The position numbers were made by a program, and so were the translations under genes. Source: Paenibacillus guangzhouensis (GTDB lineage Bacteria > Bacillota > Bacilli > Paenibacillales > Paenibacillaceae). From it: a DNA stretch of 64,000 bases. Each line of letters starts with the position of its first letter. Positions within the stretch are counted from its first letter, which is position 1. The notes below the pieces were generated by a model that had not been told where the DNA came from, searched no databases, and saw only the letters and a list, made by a program, of their open reading frames with translations. Below are positions 42,552 to 51,285 of this stretch, piece by piece. The stretch spans positions 6,495,006 through 6,559,005 of the forward strand of contig NZ_CP045293.1 of assembly GCF_009363075.1 (NCBI RefSeq), given 5' to 3'.

Positions 42552-43346
42552 ATGATGATCGATATGAATACCAGAATTCTTCAGGAACTCCGTAATATCG
42601 AACAAGAGGAGAACGTGCGCATTCTCTATGCGTGCGAATCCGGGAGCCGTGCTTGGGGTTTCCCGTCACAAGACAGCGATTATGATGTTCGGTTCATCTA
42701 TCTTCGCCCCGTAGACTGGTATCTGTCCATTTTTGACAAGCGCGATGTGATCGAGCGTCCGATTAACGATTTATTAGACATCAACGGCTGGGATCTCAGG
42801 AAAGCGTTGAATCTGTTCCGCAAATCGAACCCGCCGCTGCTCGAATGGCTGCAATCGCCGATTCAATATATGGAGCAATATACGGTAACGGAGCAGATCC
42901 GCCGAATCTCACCGCTTTCCTTTTCACCGAAATCCTGTATGTATCATTACTTGAACATGGCGAAAGGGAACTATCGGGACTACTTGCAGGGCGACCAGGT
43001 GAAAATTAAAAAATACTTCTACGTGCTTCGACCGATCCTGGCATGTGCATGGATTGAACGCTATGACGACATGCCGCCGATCGCATTCGATACGCTCGTG
43101 GAACGGCTTCTTCCTGGGGATGGGGAGCTCTACCAGTTCATTCAACAGCTATTAATTCGTAAAAAAGCAGGTGAGGAGCTGGACTACGAGCCGCGGATTC
43201 ATCTCCTAAATACATTCATTGAGGAGCATATCTCGCATTTTGAACAAAAGGCTGCTGCGCTCAAAGCAGCGGAGGGTACGTTAGACGACCAACTAGACGC
43301 ATTATTTCGAGCAGCCTTAACGGAAGTATGGAAAGAGAGGAAATAA
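42552..43346 (+). CDS. Nucleotidyltransferase, RlaP-like (RNA-repair associated)
   Basis: A 264-residue polymerase-beta-fold nucleotidyltransferase. The active-site signature is near the N-terminus: CESGSRAWGFPSQDSDYDVRFIYL (residues about 28-51), with GS and DxD metal-binding residues. The rest, including DLLDINGWDLRKALNLFRKSNPPLLEWL and YHYLNMAKGNYRDYL, is typical of the family catalogued as PF10127 and named RlaP by Burroughs and Aravind for its link to RNA ligases. The next gene, 4 bases after its stop, is an RtcB ligase, which supports a role in RNA end repair. ATG 42552 follows AAGGAGGTG by about 7 bases. Which nucleotide it transfers, and to what, is not known from sequence. Confidence 0.88.
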   Translation: MMIDMNTRILQELRNIEQEENVRILYACESGSRAWGFPSQDSDYDVRFIYLRPVDWYLSIFDKRDVIERPINDLLDINGWDLRKALNLFRKSNPPLLEWLQSPIQYMEQYTVTEQIRRISPLSFSPKSCMYHYLNMAKGNYRDYLQGDQVKIKKYFYVLRPILACAWIERYDDMPPIAFDTLVERLLPGDGELYQFIQQLLIRKKAGEELDYEPRIHLLNTFIEEHISHFEQKAAALKAAEGTLDDQLDALFRAALTEVWKERK

Positions 43347-43350
43347 ACAT

Positions 43351-44577
43351 ATGGCATATCAGACGATAGATGGCGTGCGTGTCTGGGGAAACCCGGATGA
43401 CGGCGCATTAGCGCAAGCGAGGACTTGCGCGGAACACGGCCGCGTCGTACAGACGCTGCTTATGGCGGATCATCATAAAGGCTATAGTCAACCGATCGGT
43501 GGTGTGGTCGCCTATGACGGACAAATCTCGCCTTCGGGCGTCGGTTACGATATTGCGTGCGGGAACAAAGCCGTCCGGACAAATCTCATGGCAGCCGATG
43601 TGATGCCAAAAATTTCGAAGATCATGGATCAGATTGCGCGGCATATTTCTTTTGGCATCGGTCGTGTTAACAACGATAAGGTGGACCATGCGTTGTTCGA
43701 CGATCCCGATTGGGATGTGTATCTGAACGTGGGGCGTCAGGAACATGACAAATTAAAATCGCTTGCGCGAGATCAGCTCGGCACGGTCGGCAGCGGCAAT
43801 CATTATGTTGATTTGTTCGAAGAGAAGGCGACGGGACGACTGTGGATCGGCAATCATTTTGGCAGCCGTGGATTCGGCCATAAGACGGCAAGCGGCTTCA
43901 TCAATTTGGCTGCGGGTCGGGAATTTCTTGCGAACGCGCCAGGGGAGAAGATGGATCAACCACCGATTTTGCTCGACCTAGACAGTGAACTCGGCGATAT
44001 GTATTATCGTGCGATGAAGCTCGCTGGGCGGTACGCGTATGCCGGACGGGATTACGTCATCGAGCAGGTTCTGTCCTTGCTCGGTGCTGAGGCCGATTTT
44101 GAAGTTCACAATCATCATAATTATGCTTGGCAGGAGACGCATCAAGGCCGTAACGCGGTCGTCGTTCGTAAAGGAGCAACACCATCGGCGCCTGGACAGC
44201 TAGGATTTATCGGTGGCAGCATGGGGGACATCTCGGTCATTGTGCGGGGGAAAGATACCGAGGAAAATCGGAGTGCATTTTATAGCACCGTGCACGGCGC
44301 GGGACGTATCATGAGCCGCACACAAGCAGCGGGACGAATGAATTGGAAGACACGGAAGCGTTCCGGCGGACAGATTAGCCCGCAGCAAATGCGTTCGGCC
44401 GTCAAGAGTTATAACGTAGAACTACGCGGTGCCGGTACGGATGAGAGTCCTTTCGTCTACAGGAAGTTGCAGGATGTGCTCGATGCGCATGCGGAGACGA
44501 TTGATGTCTTGCATATCCTTAAGCCGATTGGCGTCTGCATGGCAGGGGCGGATGAATTCGATCCGTACAAGGATTAG
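43351..44577 (+). CDS. rtcB: RtcB family RNA-splicing ligase
   Basis: A 408-residue RtcB-type ligase. Metal- and GTP-binding motifs are present: SGVGYDIACGNKAV (Asp67, Cys70; the usual DIGCGM reads DIACGN), LGTVGSGNHY (147-152), IGNHFGSRGFGH, VHNHHNYAW near 252, VRKGATPSAPG and TVHGAGRIMSR near 313, whose His is guanylylated. RtcB joins 2',3'-cyclic phosphate or 3'-phosphate RNA ends to 5'-OH ends. It lies 4 bases after the RlaP-like gene, so the two are a repair operon. This subgroup lacks the archease partner in the window. A hairpin at 44611 ends the unit. Confidence 0.93.
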   Translation: MAYQTIDGVRVWGNPDDGALAQARTCAEHGRVVQTLLMADHHKGYSQPIGGVVAYDGQISPSGVGYDIACGNKAVRTNLMAADVMPKISKIMDQIARHISFGIGRVNNDKVDHALFDDPDWDVYLNVGRQEHDKLKSLARDQLGTVGSGNHYVDLFEEKATGRLWIGNHFGSRGFGHKTASGFINLAAGREFLANAPGEKMDQPPILLDLDSELGDMYYRAMKLAGRYAYAGRDYVIEQVLSLLGAEADFEVHNHHNYAWQETHQGRNAVVVRKGATPSAPGQLGFIGGSMGDISVIVRGKDTEENRSAFYSTVHGAGRIMSRTQAAGRMNWKTRKRSGGQISPQQMRSAVKSYNVELRGAGTDESPFVYRKLQDVLDAHAETIDVLHILKPIGVCMAGADEFDPYKD

Positions 44578-44610
44578 CCCTTGCCTGCAACGCAGCAACC
44601 TAATCCCCAA

Positions 44611-44642
44611 AAGAGCAGGCATCATAACGATGCCTGCTCTTT
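44611..44642. terminator. Hairpin terminator between rtcB and the GpsB-like gene
   Basis: AAGAGCAGGCATC is a perfect complement of GATGCCTGCTCTT, with an ATAAC loop. It serves convergent genes; T runs are short on both sides. Confidence 0.8.
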
Positions 44643-44655
44643 ACTATATATCGAA

Positions 44656-44955
44656 TTAGCCTTTAATTTTGCCCCAGCAGAACATTTCGAGCTCACGAAC
44701 ACGCTGCAATAGATCGTCAGTGTTGGAGATTTCTACGTTTGCCGCATTTTGCATGTCATAGATATGTTTTTGCATTTCCTTGATTAATCGTGAGAACAGC
44801 TCATAATCTTTAATGATTTCGTCGAGGTATGCATCAACTTCTTCTTCATTGTAACCACGGAGGGAACGGGTGAATTCTTTGCTATGAATTTCTTCAGCAT
44901 TTAACTTAATTCCCATTTCTTCGAGGTTTTTCATTTTTCCAAAACCGTTAGTCAC
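44656..44955 (-). CDS. gpsB: DivIVA-domain cell-division protein, GpsB-like
   Basis: A 99-residue coiled-coil protein. The DivIVA/GpsB lipid-binding head is clear: IKLNAEEIHSKEFTRSLRGYNEEEVDAYLDEIIKDYELF, followed by a coiled coil (SRLIKEMQKHIYDMQNAA) and a short C-terminal helix (DLLQRVRELEMFCWGKIKG) similar to the GpsB trimerisation domain (LKRLSNLEKHVFG). The length matches GpsB (about 98 residues in B. subtilis) and not full DivIVA. GpsB coordinates penicillin-binding proteins and division in Bacillota. Start is GTG at 44955 with AAAGGTG upstream; an ATG 7 codons later is possible. It is transcribed alone. Confidence 0.85.
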   Translation of the reverse strand: MTNGFGKMKNLEEMGIKLNAEEIHSKEFTRSLRGYNEEEVDAYLDEIIKDYELFSRLIKEMQKHIYDMQNAANVEISNTDDLLQRVRELEMFCWGKIKG

Positions 44956-45141
44956 GTTACATCACCTTTCTTATCCATAATCGTAAGCACGTCAAGCTCG
45001 TGGGTGCCAGCGAATGAATTGTACCGTCTGTCGGAGTGCATGGTTATTCTGTGAACAGGTTAGCCTAACTTTTATGAACCAAATCACATTTTAAACGTTA
45101 TCGGTCTAACTGCATCGCCAGCTTTTCTTTTGCTATAGTCA

Positions 45142-45876
45142 TTATACAGGCTGTTCCGATGTGGTGCCATGCTGCCATTTGCGAAGCTCAGGAACTTCTT
45201 CGGTCTCCTGACAAATTCGCTCCAGGTGCTTCAGATTTAACACATAGATATATTTCTGCCGAATCTCGATAATTCCTTCATGCTGGAGATCGTTCAGTGT
45301 TTTCGAGATCGATTCGCGTGTAATTCCGACCATGCTCGCGAGCAGGGAATGATTGATTTTCATATCAATTTTGTAAGCGATCCCATCTTGCTCACCGAAA
45401 TTATAATAAAGATCCATGATCAAATTTGCAATTTTGGTGCGGACATCGCAGAACGTTAAGTAGCGGATAGTGCGATTTAAGACACGGACGCGAGCGAACA
45501 TAATATCATAAGCACGGCGTAGGATAGAAGGATAACGATCTACCAAGTCAAGAAAATCCTTCTTTGTAATTTGCCATGCAGCAACCGGCTCGAGCGCCTC
45601 GATGGTCGCAATGCGATGACTATCGCCTGTTAATGCTTCGGCCTCACCGATGACGTCGCCTGGGAATTGAATGCCCATGATGACTTCTTTGCCTTCTTGT
45701 CCCCGGTATACTTTAACTTTGCCGGACCTTAAGATAAAGATACTATCGCTCTGGTCATTCTCGAACATGAAGACATGATTCTTCTTATATTGACGCTCTC
45801 GGAGCAGAGGGATGATCTGTTGCAATGCATCGCTAGGAAGATCAGAGAAGATCGGGACTTGATTGATTTCGATCAT
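45142..45876 (-). CDS. Crp/Fnr family transcriptional regulator
   Basis: A 244-residue regulator with an N-terminal cyclic-nucleotide-binding-like beta-roll (about 15-125, including FILRSGKVKVYRGQEGKEVIMGIQFPGDVIGEAEALTGDSHRIATIEALE) and a C-terminal HTH_CRP domain (HSLLASMVGITRESISKTLNDLQHEGIIEIRQKYIYVLN). The cysteine clusters of oxygen-sensing Fnr are absent, so an Fe-S sensor is unlikely; the effector is unknown. The ATG at 45876 (minus strand) follows AAAGGA; the longer frame lacks a ribosome site. It diverges from the AzgA-type permease gene, with 100 bases between the starts, so it may regulate that gene. Confidence 0.9.
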   Translation of the reverse strand: MIEINQVPIFSDLPSDALQQIIPLLRERQYKKNHVFMFENDQSDSIFILRSGKVKVYRGQEGKEVIMGIQFPGDVIGEAEALTGDSHRIATIEALEPVAAWQITKKDFLDLVDRYPSILRRAYDIMFARVRVLNRTIRYLTFCDVRTKIANLIMDLYYNFGEQDGIAYKIDMKINHSLLASMVGITRESISKTLNDLQHEGIIEIRQKYIYVLNLKHLERICQETEEVPELRKWQHGTTSEQPV

Positions 45877-45976
45877 GCGTACCAATCCTTTCACGGTGTT
45901 CATTCATCATTATTGTAACATGATTCGACAAGATTCAATATTAAAATTACTGGCAGCATGGGATGGAGGATCACCA

Positions 45977-47263
45977 TTGAACTCAAAATTAGGACGAATA
46001 TTTCAAATTGACAATCAGCAGACCAGTATCCGAACGGAGATGCTCGCGGGTCTGACGTCATTCATTACGATTGCTTATATTATTGCCGTCAATGGGGCCA
46101 TTCTGAGCAATGCAGGCATGCCATATGAAGCGGCGACGATTGCAACGGTGTTCTCCGCGCTGGTCGGTTGCATGCTCATGGCTTTCTGGGCGAAGTCGCC
46201 GTTGATTCTTGCGCCAGGGATGGGAGATAATGCGTTTTTCGTCTTTACCCTAGTCTTCTCTTTCGGCCTGACTTGGCAGCAGGCGCTTGCCGCAGTGTTG
46301 ATCGCAGGGATTGTGTTCTTCCTTGTCAGTATGACGAAAGGGGCGGTCTATTTATCCAAGAAGATTCCAACCTCCATGATTCATGCGATGACGGCGGGGA
46401 TCGGTCTATTTATTGGGTTTCTTGGACTAAAAAATGGCGGCGTCATCGTTGCGAGTGAAGGGACTTTCGTACAGCTTGCCAGTTTACGGGATCCGCACGT
46501 ACTAACGACGCTGTTAACGTTAGTCATTGTTGTGCCGTTATTTTTGCGCGGTGTTCGCGGGAATTTCTTAATTGGGATCATTGCCGGTACAATCATCGGC
46601 ATTCTGCTTGGTATCGTCGATTTCTCGCAAATGGGCAGCTTCCAGTTCTCCATGGCGGGATACGATCAGGTCTTCTTTGCTTTTGATTTCAGCCAACTGC
46701 ATTCGTTCCAATTCTGGATTGCGGTGTTCTCCTTGTCGATGGTTATTATTTTCGCAAATATGGGGGCACAGCTAGGCATGCTGCCAGATACGTCGAAGTT
46801 CAGACGATCATTCCAAGCGAACTCCTTATCGATCATTGCGGCCTCCATGTTCGGCTGCAGTCCGACGACGACAGCTGCAGAAGGCGCGGCAGGGATCGCT
46901 GCAGGCGGACGTTCGGGATTAACGCCGTTCATCGCGGGATTATTGTTCATCCCGGCTCTGTTCCTGATTCCGATTCTTAAGATTATTCCGAGCAGTGCAA
47001 TCGCTCCAGTACTCATTGTTGTCGGCTGCTTAATGATTCAAGGGATGAAGCATGTGAAGCTGGATGATTTCACTGAGGCTTTCCCGGCTTACCTGATGAT
47101 CGCGATTATGCCACTGACGTTCAGTATCGTGAATGGGATTGCCTTTGGCTTTATCGCTTATCCGATCGTGAAGATCGTGACTGGGCGCAGACAAGAGGTC
47201 TCCGGCGCGATGTATGTGATTGCAGCGCTGTTCCTGGTTTATTTTATACTGGGTGTCAAATAA
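45977..47263 (+). CDS. NCS2 purine permease, AzgA/PbuG-like
   Basis: A 428-residue membrane protein with about 12-14 helices of the AzgA branch of NCS2 transporters, which take up adenine, guanine and hypoxanthine by proton symport. Family blocks are REMLAGLTSFITIAYIIAVN (as RTEMLAGLTSF), APGMGDNAFFVF, GIGLFIGFLGL and GCSPTTTAAEGAAGIAAGGRSGLT, which carry the substrate-site residues. TTG at 45977 is the preferred start (GGAGGA 6 bases upstream) and gives the normal MNSKLGRIFQI N-terminus; the longer in-frame region overlaps the divergent regulator. No purine riboswitch is evident upstream. Confidence 0.9.
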   Translation: MNSKLGRIFQIDNQQTSIRTEMLAGLTSFITIAYIIAVNGAILSNAGMPYEAATIATVFSALVGCMLMAFWAKSPLILAPGMGDNAFFVFTLVFSFGLTWQQALAAVLIAGIVFFLVSMTKGAVYLSKKIPTSMIHAMTAGIGLFIGFLGLKNGGVIVASEGTFVQLASLRDPHVLTTLLTLVIVVPLFLRGVRGNFLIGIIAGTIIGILLGIVDFSQMGSFQFSMAGYDQVFFAFDFSQLHSFQFWIAVFSLSMVIIFANMGAQLGMLPDTSKFRRSFQANSLSIIAASMFGCSPTTTAAEGAAGIAAGGRSGLTPFIAGLLFIPALFLIPILKIIPSSAIAPVLIVVGCLMIQGMKHVKLDDFTEAFPAYLMIAIMPLTFSIVNGIAFGFIAYPIVKIVTGRRQEVSGAMYVIAALFLVYFILGVK

Positions 47264-47342
47264 GACTCTCTCCCTTGTGATGTAGGTTACTTCGAATCGC
47301 ACCCCGATTTGGTATACCTAGGGAAAAGGGAGGGAAAGCAGC

Positions 47343-48548
47343 ATGGATTCTTGCCGTACAGCTACGATGGAGGCGCCAGCTGCACTGATGTGGAAAACCG
47401 TATCGGAAGAATGCAATCTGGCGTGCGATTATTGCTACTACAGCTCTTGCCATGGACGGCCTTCTGCGGATATCCAGCGGATCGATGATGAGTTGTTGCG
47501 CAAAGTCATCCAAGAGATGATGCAAGGCTCGCGGGGTAGCGTATCATTTGCCTGGCAGGGAGGGGAGCCACTGCTCGCCGGGTTGGATTTCTTCCGTCGG
47601 GTTGTCCAGTATCAACAGCACTATGCGCCGCGTAATACGATCATCAGCAATGCGCTCCAGACGAATGGAACGCTGGTGACTCGGGAATGGGCGGCGTTTT
47701 TCAGGCAGTATTCCTTTTTACTCGGCGTCAGTGTCGATGGTCCGGCTTGGATTCATGATCGTCGGCGCAAGACCGGTTCGGGCAAGGGTTCGTATGATCG
47801 CGTTATGCAGGGGATTGAGGTGCTGCGCGAGGCACGGGTAGATTTTAATATTTTGATGGTTATTCATGAAGATAATGTCCATGAGGCGGAAGCCATTACG
47901 ACATGGATTGATCAGCATCAGTTCGATTTTGTACAGTTCATTCCCGGGATGGATTTTCGCTCACAGGATGCCGGGGCAGAGGGCAAATTCCTTGTCACGG
48001 CGAAGCAGTACGGGCAGTTTCTCTGTCAGATCTTCGATTGGTGGTATCGTGACGGGGAACCGTGCGTATCCGTACGGGTTTTCGATAATTGGCTGCAGCG
48101 CCTTGTCGGACAGGAGCCGGAGATGTGTGTCCATCGGGAGTCTTGCCCATCTATTCTAATATTGGAGCAGAATGGTGCGGCATATCCCTGCGATTTCTAT
48201 ATCCATGAGCAGTATCGGCTTGGCGATGCCGGTGAACAGTCGCTTAGCGCATTGATGGCTGATTCAGCGTGGGATGCTTTCCGTTCGCAGAAACAAGTGC
48301 TCGCTGACGCATGTCGGGCTTGCGAATATGTGCAGTATTGCCATGGCGGCTGTCCACGTCATCGCGTAGGGAACGCGGGACAAGATGCGCTGTGTGAGAG
48401 CTATCGGATGCTGTATGCCTACGGCGAAGACCGGATGCGAAGACTTGCGAAAATGTTGATCGGTAGACATGGATGGAAGCTTCCTGCGCGCAATGAACGT
48501 TGTATGTGCGGGAGCGGACGGAAGTACAAGAGTTGCTGCGCCATATGA
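47343..48548 (+). CDS. Anaerobic sulfatase maturase-like radical SAM/SPASM protein with SEC-C tail
   Basis: A 401-residue radical SAM enzyme. The SAM cluster motif CxxxCxxC is at Cys24, Cys28 and Cys31 (SEECNLACDYCYY). GGEPLLAGLDFF, ALQTNGTLV and VSVDGPAWIHDRRR follow as in anSME/AslB enzymes. The SPASM cysteines are in the second half (CVHRESCPSI, YPCDFY, CRACEYVQYCHGGCPRHR, CESYR). The last 20 residues form a SEC-C zinc-binding motif (RCMCGSGRKYKSCC). anSMEs turn a sulfatase Cys or Ser into formylglycine without oxygen; the Cys-type sulfatase at 23916-25301 is the obvious partner. GGGAGGG precedes the ATG. It is a single-gene unit ending at 48557. Confidence 0.9.
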   Translation: MDSCRTATMEAPAALMWKTVSEECNLACDYCYYSSCHGRPSADIQRIDDELLRKVIQEMMQGSRGSVSFAWQGGEPLLAGLDFFRRVVQYQQHYAPRNTIISNALQTNGTLVTREWAAFFRQYSFLLGVSVDGPAWIHDRRRKTGSGKGSYDRVMQGIEVLREARVDFNILMVIHEDNVHEAEAITTWIDQHQFDFVQFIPGMDFRSQDAGAEGKFLVTAKQYGQFLCQIFDWWYRDGEPCVSVRVFDNWLQRLVGQEPEMCVHRESCPSILILEQNGAAYPCDFYIHEQYRLGDAGEQSLSALMADSAWDAFRSQKQVLADACRACEYVQYCHGGCPRHRVGNAGQDALCESYRMLYAYGEDRMRRLAKMLIGRHGWKLPARNERCMCGSGRKYKSCCAI

Positions 48549-48556
48549 AAATAGCA

Positions 48557-48590
48557 AAAGCTGACCCTGATACAGGTGTCAGCTTTTTTG
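48557..48590. terminator. Terminator between maturase and Rieske genes
   Basis: AAAGCTGAC / GTCAGCTTT perfect stem followed by TTTT on the plus strand; on the minus strand it follows the Rieske gene. Confidence 0.9.
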
Positions 48591-48610
48591 GTGTGAGAAA
48601 ATAATTGAAT

Positions 48611-49591
48611 TTAGGCCGTGCCCCATACGAGGCCAGAATCTTTCAGGTAGCGACGGTAAGCGATACTCATCCGGTCACAGGCAAGGGAAAGCTCAGCTTG
48701 CAGATCCAGAGGGAGGTCTTCCGGCTTCTGGTTCTCGACCACCGGCTTGTCCTGTGCGAAAATAACGTCCTGGAACGCCGCGATCTCTTGATCGGAGAGA
48801 TCCATCGGATAGTTGAAGGACAGGATGCCGTAAGCGATCGTCGTCTCTGCATCCTTCGGCGCCACCGTTAGAACGATCGACATCTTGTTGTCGGTCTCTT
48901 TGTCGCGCTTCGTGAATTTCACCGTCATGGGACGAAGAATTTCATAGGTGTAGTAGACATTTTTCGCTTGACCTGAACCGTCCGGATCCGGTTGAAACAC
49001 TTCAATCTCCTCGGAGCGGATGGAATGCTCGTCATAAATAACATGATAGTCGCCGATGATCGTGTGCGTCGAGACGCCGAGGTATCCTTCGTGCACGACT
49101 GCCAAGTGGCCGACGTCCAGGAAATTTTCAATGACGCGTGGCGGCTTCGCTTCCACCGTTGTCGATCCCCACATTACATTGCGGTACGATTCGTCCGTCC
49201 ATTCAGGCAGTGCGAACATCGGCGCGGGTTGCTCACTATCGAGGCATACCCACACAAGACCATATTCTTCTTTACAAGCATATTTGAAAGTACGAGCTTT
49301 GCCTGGAATTGCACGATCAGCGGGAAGCTGCGGGATCTTGACGCAAGCGCCGCTGCCATCATATTCCCACGCATGGTATGGACATACGAGATTTCCATCG
49401 CGTACACACCCAAGGGACAGTTTCGCTCCGCGGTGAATACACAAGTCTTTGAACGCATGAATGCCTTCTTCATTTCGGAACAACACGACACGTTCACCCA
49501 TCAGCATCACGCCAAGTGGTTTCTCCTGCAACTCATCCGTTCGACATGCTACAAGCCACTCACGCCGTAATACCGCATCTTCAATGATCAT
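48611..49591 (-). CDS. Rieske [2Fe-2S] non-heme iron oxygenase, large subunit type
   Basis: A 326-residue Rieske oxygenase. The Rieske cluster ligands are Cys51 and His53 (CIHRGAK) and Cys70 and His73 (CPYHAW). The mononuclear iron site is in ENFLDVGHLAVVHEG (His, His, with a later Asp). Such enzymes demethylate or hydroxylate aromatic or heterocyclic compounds (for example vanillate O-demethylase, NdmA-type N-demethylases) and need a reductase partner, which is not encoded nearby. It diverges from a uracil/xanthine permease gene and lies near a second nucleobase permease, so a purine-like or pyrimidine-like substrate is possible; this is an inference. AAGGAG lies about 9 bases before the start. 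Confidence 0.9.
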   Translation of the reverse strand: MIIEDAVLRREWLVACRTDELQEKPLGVMLMGERVVLFRNEEGIHAFKDLCIHRGAKLSLGCVRDGNLVCPYHAWEYDGSGACVKIPQLPADRAIPGKARTFKYACKEEYGLVWVCLDSEQPAPMFALPEWTDESYRNVMWGSTTVEAKPPRVIENFLDVGHLAVVHEGYLGVSTHTIIGDYHVIYDEHSIRSEEIEVFQPDPDGSGQAKNVYYTYEILRPMTVKFTKRDKETDNKMSIVLTVAPKDAETTIAYGILSFNYPMDLSDQEIAAFQDVIFAQDKPVVENQKPEDLPLDLQAELSLACDRMSIAYRRYLKDSGLVWGTA

Positions 49592-49758
49592 GATTTCATA
49601 CTCCTTCGCTCACTCAAAGTTGATAGAATTTGATGTTAAATGTCACTATTTCGCGATTAAAACACTTATATGGTACATATTATCAAATCAAATCTAGTTA
49701 TTCAACATAAACACGAACATTAATTTTAGGTTAAATAAAAAATGTACGTATTTAGGGC

Positions 49759-49787
49759 TGTACAAATCAAAAAACGTCGCCTATAAT
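49759..49787 (+). promoter_or_regulatory. Promoter of the uracil/xanthine permease gene
   Basis: TGTACA (49759-49764), 17-base spacer, TATAAT (49782-49787), 73 bases before the TTG start. The 5' leader shows no purine or PyrR-type structure that I can recognise. Confidence 0.6.
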
Positions 49788-49860
49788 CGGAATTGAGATT
49801 TTTGTCACATCGTGTCGATCGTATAAAAAGAGTGGCCCAAAAAAGAGAGGATGGTTTTCG

Positions 49861-51207
49861 TTGGAACAGCAGCAGCCGAACAAACCGCAGCTAATCGTCG
49901 GGGTGAATGAAAAGATTGGCCCTGTCAAAGCGCTATTGTTAGGATTACAGCACGTATTAGCGATGGATTTGTATATCGCGCCGATCATTATTGCAGGGAT
50001 TTTATCGTTAAGCAACAGCAATGCATCCTTCTTTATTCAAATGTGTTTCTTCGCGACAGGGATCGCGACTTTGATTCAGACGGGGATCGGATTGCGTCTG
50101 CCGGTTGTTCAAGGCCCATCCTATGTACCGATTGCAGCGATTGGTGCAATTGGCAGCAAACTCGGTATGGGGGCAATGGCTGGAAGCTTGATTCCAGGGG
50201 CATTGATCGTCATGCTGCTCGGCTTGCCACTGAAATGGTTCGCCAAAGCGGTTCGTAAATTCATTCCGCCGCTTGTCGGGGGAACGGTTATTCTGATTGT
50301 GGGTATTGGCCTAATGCCAGTTGGCTTAGGAAATGTATATCATGCGAAAGGTGAGCTCGGCACGAACATTCTGATCGGTGCTGTCTCAGCGATCGTGCTT
50401 GTCATTTGTATTCTTCTTGGACGTAACGCGAAAGGGCTAGGAACGTTCTTCCGCCTGATTTCGGTTATCGTTGCGATTGTCGCAGGCATCATCACGGCAT
50501 CGTTGTTCGGCGCAGTTGATTTTTCCCCGGTGAAAGATGCTGCTTGGTTCTCTTTCCCGAAATTGTTCCCATTCGGAGCGCCTGTGTTCGATATTAGCGC
50601 CATTCTTACGATGGTATTCGTATACTTCATCGTCTTGATCGAGACGACAGGAACTTGGTTCGTTATCTCTTCCGTAACAGGTGAGGAGTTGACGAACGAA
50701 CGCTTGAACCGCGCATCCTTCGGTGAAGGTCTTGGATGCTTTGTTGGTTCATTGTTCGGCGGTACGCCAATGACGGGTTATTCTTCGAATGCCGGTCTGA
50801 TCGCGATTACGGGTGTTGGCAGCCGGATGGCGATTATGGCAGGTGGCGGTATTCTTGTTCTGCTTGGCTTAATGCCGAAGCTGTCCGCATTGATTACTTG
50901 TATTCCAGAGTCCGTGATCAACGGTATCTTCTGTATCGTCTGCGTCGCGATTGTCATTAACGGTCTAAAAGTTATCCAGCACGTTGTGCTAGATGACCGC
51001 AACATGATGGTCATTGGGATTCCGGTATTGCTGACGATTGCGATTACGGTGCTTCCAAAAGGTGCAACGGACGGATTGCCTGACTTCGTCAACTATGTGT
51101 TGTCTTCAGGCTTGACGGTAGGTGCGCTTGCGGCGGTATTACTGAATCTGCTGATTCCGAATCACAAAGAAAAACCAGCTGCGGCTTCGAAGCAAGAGGT
51201 CGCGTAA
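49861..51207 (+). CDS. NCS2 uracil/xanthine permease
   Basis: A 448-residue nucleobase:cation symporter of the NAT/UraA-UapA branch, with 14 predicted membrane segments. Diagnostic blocks are GLQHVLAMD (the QH motif of helix 1), VQGPSYVPIAAIGAIG, VLIETTGTW (helix 8 motif with the substrate-binding glutamate), and FGGTPMTGYSSNAGLIAITGVGSR (helix 10, normally carrying the second substrate residue). The sequence fits uracil or xanthine uptake; specificity is not resolved. TTG at 49861 follows GAGAGGA by about 9 bases. It diverges from the Rieske oxygenase gene and ends at a terminator just before repeat array 2. Confidence 0.92.
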   Translation: MEQQQPNKPQLIVGVNEKIGPVKALLLGLQHVLAMDLYIAPIIIAGILSLSNSNASFFIQMCFFATGIATLIQTGIGLRLPVVQGPSYVPIAAIGAIGSKLGMGAMAGSLIPGALIVMLLGLPLKWFAKAVRKFIPPLVGGTVILIVGIGLMPVGLGNVYHAKGELGTNILIGAVSAIVLVICILLGRNAKGLGTFFRLISVIVAIVAGIITASLFGAVDFSPVKDAAWFSFPKLFPFGAPVFDISAILTMVFVYFIVLIETTGTWFVISSVTGEELTNERLNRASFGEGLGCFVGSLFGGTPMTGYSSNAGLIAITGVGSRMAIMAGGGILVLLGLMPKLSALITCIPESVINGIFCIVCVAIVINGLKVIQHVVLDDRNMMVIGIPVLLTIAITVLPKGATDGLPDFVNYVLSSGLTVGALAAVLLNLLIPNHKEKPAAASKQEVA

Positions 51208-51214
51208 TAGGAGA

Positions 51215-51245
51215 AAGGCTTGGCGTAGGGGCCAAGCCTTTTTTG
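51215..51245 (+). terminator. Terminator before repeat array 2
   Basis: AAGGCTTGG / CCAAGCCTT perfect stem followed by T6. Confidence 0.93.
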
Positions 51246-51285
51246 TGTTTTAGATGGGGGAGTGCTAGTATGCGCGCATGTGCGG

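Noticed and set aside
45877-45976. Purine riboswitch upstream of the AzgA-type permease
   Set aside because: The 100-base divergent region is too short and lacks the conserved three-way-junction sequence of purine riboswitches.
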